From Anaerolineales bacterium (GTDB lineage Bacteria > Chloroflexota > Anaerolineae > Anaerolineales > Villigracilaceae): a stretch of 16,202 bases of DNA. Location of the stretch: NCBI GenBank assembly GCA_025938055.1, contig JAICQC010000051.1:1-16202 (forward strand), in the 5' to 3' direction. Shown piece by piece: positions 1 through 4,770 of this stretch. The notes below the pieces were generated by a model, which saw nothing but the letters and a program-made list of their open reading frames with translations, made no database searches and was not told where the DNA came from. A program made the position numbers and the translations under genes. Position 1 is the stretch's first letter, and each line of letters opens with the position of its first letter.

Positions 1-554
1 AGCCACTTGGTGAGCATTGTTCGTTGAGCAACGCGACCTGTAAAGTTTGGTGGCATGGGATAAGGATGAGCCAAGTGCCAGGTGTCACGGGAGCCAATAA
101 CAGATGCTGAACTATTAGATGTTGGGATGGGTGCATTCGGTTTGCCCAATGCAATTAAAAGCTGTTTCCATGCGATATCCCAATCATCAGGATCAAAGAA
201 ATTGACATAGGTTAAGTAGCCAATCTCAAGAGGCAACTTGCATTTGTCTTTCAACAAGGGAACAATTCGACCTTCACGATTGGCAGGGTCAATCGTTTGG
301 GAAAGCATATTTTCAAAATCTGTCCATCCGCTACTTAAATATGTTTCAGTCAAAACCAGTAAGGTGTGTTTGCTTTCGAGAACACTGTCGCGCATGTTCT
401 TGATTGCTGGTTTCCCCGCTTTGAAATCTCGAAAATCAATGCAGACTTTTAGCCCAACTTTTTCAAGTGCGGACAACAAATCCTTCCGCACCCAATCTTT
501 GTTTGCGGAACTGTATGAGATAAAAACATCGTATTTGAACTCAGTTTCTGCCAT
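1..554 (-). CDS. TIR-domain protein, probably TIR-STAND NTPase, N-terminal part (cut by window edge)
   Basis: I read this frame by reverse-complementing the left edge. It starts MAETEFKYDVFISYSSANKD and stays open to base 1 (about 184 codons). Residues 6-140 look like a TIR domain: 'YDVFISYSSANKDWV' is the beta-A/box-1 motif and 'SSGWTDFEN' holds E81 at the usual catalytic Glu position of NAD-cleaving TIR domains. After a short linker, 'DTWHLAHPYPMPPNFTGR' (from about residue 152) matches the entry into NB-ARC/STAND ATPase modules, so a P-loop NTPase and perhaps sensor repeats are expected beyond the edge. A stop codon at 570-572 in the same frame limits the start to ATG 554; only a weak AGGGCAGG precedes it. 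The gene is more AT-rich than the rest of the window, which fits horizontal acquisition. In the families concerned, TIR-STAND proteins act in anti-phage immunity or cell signalling, but that role is inferred here. Confidence 0.85.
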   Translation of the reverse strand, partial: MAETEFKYDVFISYSSANKDWVRKDLLSALEKVGLKVCIDFRDFKAGKPAIKNMRDSVLESKHTLLVLTETYLSSGWTDFENMLSQTIDPANREGRIVPLLKDKCKLPLEIGYLTYVNFFDPDDWDIAWKQLLIALGKPNAPIPTSNSSASVIGSRDTWHLAHPYPMPPNFTGRVAQRTMLTKW

Positions 555-587
555 ATCAGCCTGCCCTTTTTAGGTAACGATGTCCCT

Positions 588-596
588 ACTTTAGCA
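588..596 (-). promoter_or_regulatory. candidate extended -10 promoter for the TIR gene
   Basis: On the minus strand TGC-TAAAGT forms an extended -10 element, with the hexamer at 588-593. It would give a 5' leader of about 27 nt before ATG 554. No good -35 is seen at the expected distance. Confidence 0.3.
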
Positions 597-629
597 CAAA
601 ATCCCTCATATCCCATAATTAAAATGTTC

Positions 630-635
630 TAAAAT
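630..635 (+). promoter_or_regulatory. candidate -10 box for the phosphatase gene
   Basis: TAAAAT lies 12 nt before ATG 648 and there is no Shine-Dalgarno sequence between them. This would give a very short leader of roughly five nucleotides. No convincing -35 was found. Confidence 0.3.
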
Positions 636-647
636 TCTTGTGATACC

Positions 648-1109
648 ATGTCTCGCATGAATTTCTCACATATCACCGATGACCTGTTCATCGGCACGAC
701 GCCCCTGGCAAGTGATTATCATGGTCTGCGTGAACTGGGGATCCGGCTCATCATCAACATGCGTTTTACCCGCAGCCCGTTCCCTGATACGCATCATACG
801 CCGATACAACTGCTCTGGCTGCGCACGATCGACAGTCCCTTCTTTCCCCTGCCGGTCACTAAATTGATGCTCGGGGCACGGACGGCGCTCGAGACGATCA
901 ATATGGGCGGCAAGGTCTATGTCCATTGCGCGTATGGGCGTCACCGCGGACCGGCGATGGGCTCGTGTGTGCTGATCGCACAGGGATACGAACCTGAGGC
1001 GGCGATGAAACTGGTGATGGAGCAAAGGGCGGTGGCTGACCCGTATGCGTATCACATCCGTCCGCGTATTTTGCAGTTTGCACGTGAGTGGAGTGGGGAA
1101 AAGTTGTAG
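648..1109 (+). CDS. dual-specificity-type protein phosphatase (CX5R)
   Basis: This 153-residue protein has the fold pattern and active site of the small cysteine-based dual-specificity phosphatases. The P-loop is 'VHCAYGRHRGP', giving nucleophile C94 and R100 in the CX5R signature. D62 in 'RTIDSPFFPL' sits where the general acid is expected. The residue after the P-loop Arg is Gly rather than the usual Ser/Thr, which in the family helps leaving-group chemistry. There is no signal peptide or membrane segment, so it should be cytoplasmic. The substrate cannot be read from the sequence; phosphoprotein, RNA or phospholipid are all possible. It is divergent from the TIR gene and convergent with thrB. 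A second in-frame ATG at 657 is an alternative start. The stop codon lies in a tandem 11-bp repeat that leads into a 40-bp palindrome. Confidence 0.88.
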   Translation: MSRMNFSHITDDLFIGTTPLASDYHGLRELGIRLIINMRFTRSPFPDTHHTPIQLLWLRTIDSPFFPLPVTKLMLGARTALETINMGGKVYVHCAYGRHRGPAMGSCVLIAQGYEPEAAMKLVMEQRAVADPYAYHIRPRILQFAREWSGEKL

Positions 1110-1110
1110 G

Positions 1111-1150
1111 AAAGTTGTAGGGGCGACCGGCCGGTCGCCCCTACAACTTT
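1111..1150. terminator. perfect 40-bp palindrome, likely bidirectional terminator or REP-like repeat
   Basis: The arms are AAAGTTGTAGGGGCGACCGG (1111-1130) and its exact reverse complement (1131-1150), with no loop spacer. It separates the convergent phosphatase and thrB genes: the phosphatase stop lies 2 nt before it and the thrB stop codon (1149-1151) overlaps its last 2 bases. Each transcript would form a very stable hairpin, but only short U runs follow. The core GTAGGGGCG...CGCCCCTAC resembles a dispersed repeat I know from several bacterial genomes, so it may be a mobile REP-type element reused as a terminator. Confidence 0.7.
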
Positions 1151-2060
1151 ATCTAATCTGGGCTTCTGCCCCGAAGTTTGACATTTTCAATTGGAAGGTG
1201 CGTGCGGAGAGTCCCGCTTCCCCAAATGCACGCGTCATTGCCTCCCCGATGGCTGGATCGCGTTTCGATGAGAACGCGATGACGCTCGGACCAGCTCCCG
1301 ATAGCGCGGCAGCGGAGGCGCCTGCCCCTTTTGCCGCGTCCATTGCTTCGCGCGCGCCGGGGATCAACGAAAGACGGTGCGGCTGGTGCAGAGTGTCGCT
1401 CATAGCTTTGCCGAGCAGATCCAGATCCGCGTTGCGGAATGCTTCAGTCAAAAGCACCGCGCGGCTGACGTTGTGGACCGCGTCTTTGATTGGAACTTGT
1501 TCCGGTAGCACGGCGCGTGCCTGCCCGGTGGAAAGATGAAAATCGGGCAGGACAACGGTTAGGTGAAAATGCGATTCCTGAGTTGTCGCGCTATTGATCC
1601 TATGAGGGAAAACCTTTCCATTCTCCATCGTCGCAACGACCAGTCCACCCAACAACGCGGGCGCTACGTTATCTGGATGCCCCTCCATTTCGGCGGCAAG
1701 ATTCAGGATCTCAGGGAGCAAGAGTGGTTTGCCAAGCAGCAGGTTCGCGCCCAGCAGACCGGTCAATTTGGCGGCGGCGGAGGAACCGAGTCCTGATGAT
1801 AGCGGTATACGATTTGTGCAATCTACATGAAAAGGTGGCAGACGTTTGCCGACACATTCCGCCAGTTTCTGCGCCGAGCGGATGATCAGGTTGTTCTCCC
1901 CCTGAGAAAGCTTTTCAGCACCCTCGCCGCTGACCTGCACCGAATACTCGATGGCGAGATTGATGATGGTTTCGTTCCATAGATCCAATGCCAGCCCGAG
2001 GCAATCGAACCCGGGTCCGAGATTGGCAGATGTGGCGGGAACTCTAACGGTGATGTGCAT
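1149..2060 (-). CDS. thrB: homoserine kinase
   Basis: Homoserine kinase phosphorylates L-homoserine with ATP to give O-phosphohomoserine, the substrate of threonine synthase (EC 2.7.1.39). The 303 residues show the GHMP-kinase motifs in order: 'VRVPATSANLGPGFDCLG' at the N-terminus, the ATP-binding 'PLSSGLGSSAAA' (about 86-97), 'GHPDNVAPALLGG' (127-139) and the C-terminal 'LSGAGPSVIAF' (253-263). The length is normal for the family and the protein should be cytoplasmic. It lies downstream of thrC on the same strand, separated by a ~115-bp REP-like element. Only a weak ribosome binding site is seen before ATG 2060, so translation may depend on the upstream message structure. Confidence 0.96.
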   Translation of the reverse strand: MHITVRVPATSANLGPGFDCLGLALDLWNETIINLAIEYSVQVSGEGAEKLSQGENNLIIRSAQKLAECVGKRLPPFHVDCTNRIPLSSGLGSSAAAKLTGLLGANLLLGKPLLLPEILNLAAEMEGHPDNVAPALLGGLVVATMENGKVFPHRINSATTQESHFHLTVVLPDFHLSTGQARAVLPEQVPIKDAVHNVSRAVLLTEAFRNADLDLLGKAMSDTLHQPHRLSLIPGAREAMDAAKGAGASAAALSGAGPSVIAFSSKRDPAIGEAMTRAFGEAGLSARTFQLKMSNFGAEAQIR

Positions 2061-2070
2061 GATTCAGGCC

Positions 2071-2189
2071 TGTCATTGCGAGTGTAGCGAAGCAATCTCC
2101 TGGCAAGAAGAATATGTTTGTTGACAATAGACTTTCTTTGCTCGCGTTTCAATTGCGCTCGGCTTACACTCGCTCCGCTCAACGCGAGA
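2071..2189 (-). repeat. REP-like intergenic element, copy A
   Basis: The stretch between thrC and thrB begins TGTCATTGCGAG and continues AGCGAAGCAATCTCC. It ends with a G+C-rich tract (CTCGCTCCGCTCAACGCGAG) that can pair partly with the start. The same opening 12 bases recur at 4640-4651 with a related layout. The family resembles dispersed 'CATTGCGAG...AGCAATCTC' repeats known from Chloroflexota and other bacteria. It sits inside a two-gene operon and would fold in the mRNA. Confidence 0.6.
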
Positions 2190-3245
2190 TTATCTTAGTA
2201 TAACTTCCTCAAGCGCCTCCAGCCTTGGCGGCACGATCAACGGGTTCTGCATATCTTTCGTGATGATCTCCGGGTCTTTCAGCCCGTGACCCGTGCAAAT
2301 CGCAACGACTCGTTTCCCTTTCGGGTTCAACGTTCCATTTTCGATCTCGATCGCCAGACCGGCGAGTCCGGCAGCAGAGGCGGGCTCCACCCAGACGCCT
2401 TCGAGCATTGCCAGCATCCTTTGCATGTGCAGGATCTGCTCGTCGGTCGCGGCGACGATCCGTCCGTTCGACTCCTCCGCGGCTTGCAGAGCTTGCTCTC
2501 CACGTGCGGGCTTTCCGATGCGGATCGCCGTGGCAACCGTCTCAGGCTGCTCGACAGGATGCCCCAACACGAGCGGCGCGGCGCCTGCTGCCTGGACCCC
2601 CAACACCTGCGGCAAACCTGTTGACTTCATTTCGTCATACTGCTTAAAGCCTGCCCAGTATGATGTAATATTACCTGCATTCCCAACGGGCAAACATAAT
2701 AAATCGGGTGCAGAATCGAGCAGGTCGCAGATCTCAAACGCGGAGGTCTTCTGTCCCTCGATACGATAGGGGTTAATGGAGTTCACCAGGCAGATAGGAT
2801 GCTTGTTCGTGATCTCGACAACCATCGTAAGCGCGTCGTCGAACGAACCATCGACCTGAATGACCTGAGCGCCATAGGCGAGCGCGCCGGCGAGCTTCCC
2901 CGCCGCGACTTTTCCCTGCGGAATGAGCACAATGGACTTCATCCCGGCGCGCGCTGCGTACGCCGCGGCAGATGCGGCAGTGTTACCCGTCGAGGCGCAG
3001 ATGACCGTGGTCACGCCGCGTCCCAGCGCTTCGCTGACGGCGGCGGTCATGCCGCGATCCTTAAATGAACCGGTCGGGTTGAGTCCTTCGTACTTGATGA
3101 ACAGCTCGAACCCGCCGCCCAGCTGGCGGGATAAGCTCTCGGCTTTGATCAAAGGTGTGTTCCCCTCAAGCAGTGTTACAGTCTGTGCGTAATAGGGGAG
3201 ATCGAGCAGATATCCGTATTTGTGAAGAAGTCCCTGGTAGCTCAT
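2190..3245 (-). CDS. thrC: threonine synthase
   Basis: Threonine synthase converts O-phosphohomoserine to L-threonine using pyridoxal phosphate (EC 4.2.3.1). The PLP lysine is K62 in 'LNPTGSFKDRG'. 'LLEGNTPLIK' near residue 25 and the phosphate-cup loop 'PVGNAGNI' are also typical. I chose the start at 3245 (MSYQGLLHKYG, 351 aa), which matches family N-termini. The reading frame is open to an upstream ATG at 3278, but those 11 residues (MAMKVLCYTHA) look non-coding. A TACACT -10-like box lies only 6 nt before ATG 3245 and no Shine-Dalgarno sequence is present, so the message may be leaderless. It is followed by thrB. Confidence 0.95.
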   Translation of the reverse strand: MSYQGLLHKYGYLLDLPYYAQTVTLLEGNTPLIKAESLSRQLGGGFELFIKYEGLNPTGSFKDRGMTAAVSEALGRGVTTVICASTGNTAASAAAYAARAGMKSIVLIPQGKVAAGKLAGALAYGAQVIQVDGSFDDALTMVVEITNKHPICLVNSINPYRIEGQKTSAFEICDLLDSAPDLLCLPVGNAGNITSYWAGFKQYDEMKSTGLPQVLGVQAAGAAPLVLGHPVEQPETVATAIRIGKPARGEQALQAAEESNGRIVAATDEQILHMQRMLAMLEGVWVEPASAAGLAGLAIEIENGTLNPKGKRVVAICTGHGLKDPEIITKDMQNPLIVPPRLEALEEVILR

Positions 3246-3251
3246 AGCGTG

Positions 3252-3257
3252 AGTGTA
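3252..3257 (-). promoter_or_regulatory. candidate -10 box of thrC, leaderless start
   Basis: Minus-strand TACACT ends 6 nt before ATG 3245, so transcription would begin at or next to the A of the start codon. The -35 position is weak. Confidence 0.4.
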
Positions 3258-3293
3258 GCATAAAACTTTCATCGCCACTTAATTTTCGCCCGA

Positions 3294-3299
3294 TATACT
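3294..3299 (+). promoter_or_regulatory. candidate -10 box of the lipoprotein gene, leaderless start
   Basis: TATACT ends 8 nt before ATG 3308 and no Shine-Dalgarno sequence intervenes. This predicts an mRNA that starts at or within two bases of the start codon. It is divergent from the thrC promoter within a 62-bp intergenic region. Confidence 0.45.
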
Positions 3300-3307
3300 T
3301 TGTCCTG

Positions 3308-4270
3308 ATGAAACGTTTCTGGATCCCTGCGTTCGTGGTTTGTATCCTTCTGGCGTCCTGCGCGGGCGAGGCAACCTCCGCTACTGCGCCGGTTCGCCAG
3401 CCGACACAAACATTCCCCGCGCTGGCAGCCGCGCCCGCGTCGCAGTCACAGCCCACTGCGACGCAGAAACCGCGGCAATTCTCTCCCATTACCCCGGCGC
3501 CAACAAGGACTCCAAGACCAACATCAGCTCCGCCAACCTCTGAAACCGCGGCGGCTGCATGGAAGCAGCTGCCGGTGATCCCCGAGGGCATAGACACGAG
3601 CCTGCGGAGAGTCTATGAGAGAGGGCTGGCGCTGGGGAATGACCCGCATGCCTTTTCTCTCTTTGGCGATTGCCAGGCAAGACCCGCCGAATTCTTCGGT
3701 GTCTTTGAAACGGACGTGGAGGTGATCGAGAACCTCTCCCCGGAATTGCGTGAAGTGGTGGACAATTTTGAAGGTTCATTCAACCGGGAGAGTCCCACTG
3801 CACAGGATGGCACTACGCCTGGTTCGCTGTTGTGGACGCAGTGGCATCGCGGCGAATACGGCTGTACATTTGCCGAGACGCCTGTAGAGTGTGAACTGCG
3901 CATCCATCGTCCGTCGTTTGTGATTATTCAAATCGGTACGCACTTCGAGTCGCGTAATACCGAGTATCTGCGTCGTGTGATCCTGGAGCTGCTCGATGAA
4001 GGTGTCGTGCCGATCCTCGCTACGAAAGCCGATAACCGCGAAAAGGACGAGCGCATCAACCGCGACATGGCGATGCTCGCCTCCGAATATGATCTCCCGT
4101 TATGGAATTTTTGGGCAGCCGTCTCCCACCTACCCAACCGCGGACTCTACACCCGCGATGATCGTCCGCTGCAGGGCGATATTTATCTTACCGAGGATGC
4201 CGCGGTCATCCATCGCATGACCGGGCTTGAGGCTTTGAATGTCGTCTGGCGGGCGGTGGCGGGGGAATAA
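3308..4270 (+). CDS. lipoprotein with SGNH-hydrolase-like domain
   Basis: The 320-residue protein starts with a lipoprotein signal peptide: basic MKR, a hydrophobic stretch and lipobox L-A-S-C with lipidation at C18. A Pro/Thr/Ala-rich spacer follows (about 22-84) and should hold the domain away from the membrane. The rest (about 85-320) resembles the SGNH/GDSL hydrolase fold: 'NDPHAFSLFGDCQ' stands where block I (GDS) is expected, 'FVIIQIGTHFES' resembles the block III strand, and 'LTEDAAVIHRMTG' near the C-terminus contains H302 in the place of the catalytic His. In block I the usual nucleophile Ser is Cys (C122), and the distance between D297 and H302 is longer than the common DxxH. It may therefore be an atypical hydrolase or a binding protein. 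Substrate unknown; cell-wall glycan or an acyl ester are possibilities. Confidence 0.75.
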   Translation: MKRFWIPAFVVCILLASCAGEATSATAPVRQPTQTFPALAAAPASQSQPTATQKPRQFSPITPAPTRTPRPTSAPPTSETAAAAWKQLPVIPEGIDTSLRRVYERGLALGNDPHAFSLFGDCQARPAEFFGVFETDVEVIENLSPELREVVDNFEGSFNRESPTAQDGTTPGSLLWTQWHRGEYGCTFAETPVECELRIHRPSFVIIQIGTHFESRNTEYLRRVILELLDEGVVPILATKADNREKDERINRDMAMLASEYDLPLWNFWAAVSHLPNRGLYTRDDRPLQGDIYLTEDAAVIHRMTGLEALNVVWRAVAGE

Positions 4271-4329
4271 AACTTTCACTTCGCTTGCTTCCGGCTGCCT
4301 TCTGGTCCTGTCACGCGCGAATGGAAGAT

Positions 4330-4354
4330 AAAAAGACTCCTGAAACAGGAGCCT
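4330..4354 (-). terminator. rho-independent terminator of the mutS2-downstream gene
   Basis: On the minus strand AGGCTCCTG and CAGGAGTCT pair as a 9-bp stem with one G-T wobble and a 3-nt loop, followed by a run of five T (4330-4334). It lies 31 bases past the stop codon of the 80-residue protein. Confidence 0.7.
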
Positions 4355-4384
4355 CAACTTGTAAACCTGGAACCTTTCAACCTT

Positions 4385-4627
4385 TTACCCCTTCAAGGGT
4401 GGCGCGTCCTTATCATAGACGAAAACCTGAATATCCAATCCCTCGCTGTTCAACAGCTCGATGGCAGGCATAAAGGTCGCGTCCTTGATTGTCTGAATAT
4501 CTGCGGCTGGCGCATAGACGCTCAGACGCGCCTCTTCCTCAGACATTTTTACAGATTTGATCTCCGCGCCGGCGGAGGCAGCTTTGATCTTTTCACTCAT
4601 CTGTTGGATGGCTTCATCAAGGGACAT
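4385..4627 (-). CDS. small conserved-looking protein of unknown function (80 aa)
   Basis: I do not recognise this family. The start at 4627 (MSLDEAIQQMSEKIKAASAG) is set by AAGGAG 5-6 nt upstream; an open extension to 4678 only runs into the REP-like element. The 80 residues alternate an N-terminal helix (about 3-18), strands such as 'AEIKSVKMS' and 'EARLSVYAP', a helix with 'DIQTIKDATF', and a final strand 'LDIQVFVYD'. This looks like a compact cytoplasmic alpha/beta protein. It has no Cys and no membrane segment. It follows mutS2 on the same strand and ends at a clear terminator, so it may be co-transcribed with mutS2. That association does not establish a repair function. Confidence 0.75.
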   Translation of the reverse strand: MSLDEAIQQMSEKIKAASAGAEIKSVKMSEEEARLSVYAPAADIQTIKDATFMPAIELLNSEGLDIQVFVYDKDAPPLKG

Positions 4628-4639
4628 AACTACTCCTTG

Positions 4640-4765
4640 TGTCATTGCGAGCCGCACAGCGGCGACACTGGCACGCACGTGATTTGCGTAAGCAATTCAT
4701 GCAGGTGAGCAATCTCCCGGTTATGACGCTTCGATTGCTCTCGCTATCGCTCGTTCTGCTCTGCG
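4640..4765 (-). repeat. REP-like intergenic element, copy B
   Basis: The gap between mutS2 and the 80-residue gene starts with the same TGTCATTGCGAG as copy A at 2071. It holds GCAATCTCC at 4709-4717, and it ends in a CGCTATCGCTCGTTCTGCTC tract like the end of copy A. The middle differs. Like copy A it sits between two co-directional genes. Confidence 0.55.
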
Positions 4766-4770
4766 CTGAA

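Noticed and set aside
238..573. plus-strand open frame of 111 codons
   Set aside because: It is antisense to the TIR coding frame, which has clear domain motifs; the plus-strand translation shows none.
666..1055. minus-strand open frame of 129 codons opposite the phosphatase
   Set aside because: The phosphatase frame has an intact CX5R active site; the reverse frame is Arg/His-rich and shows no motif.
3246..3278. longer thrC start at 3278
   Set aside because: The added residues do not fit family N-termini and would span the likely -10 box; ATG 3245 gives the usual start.
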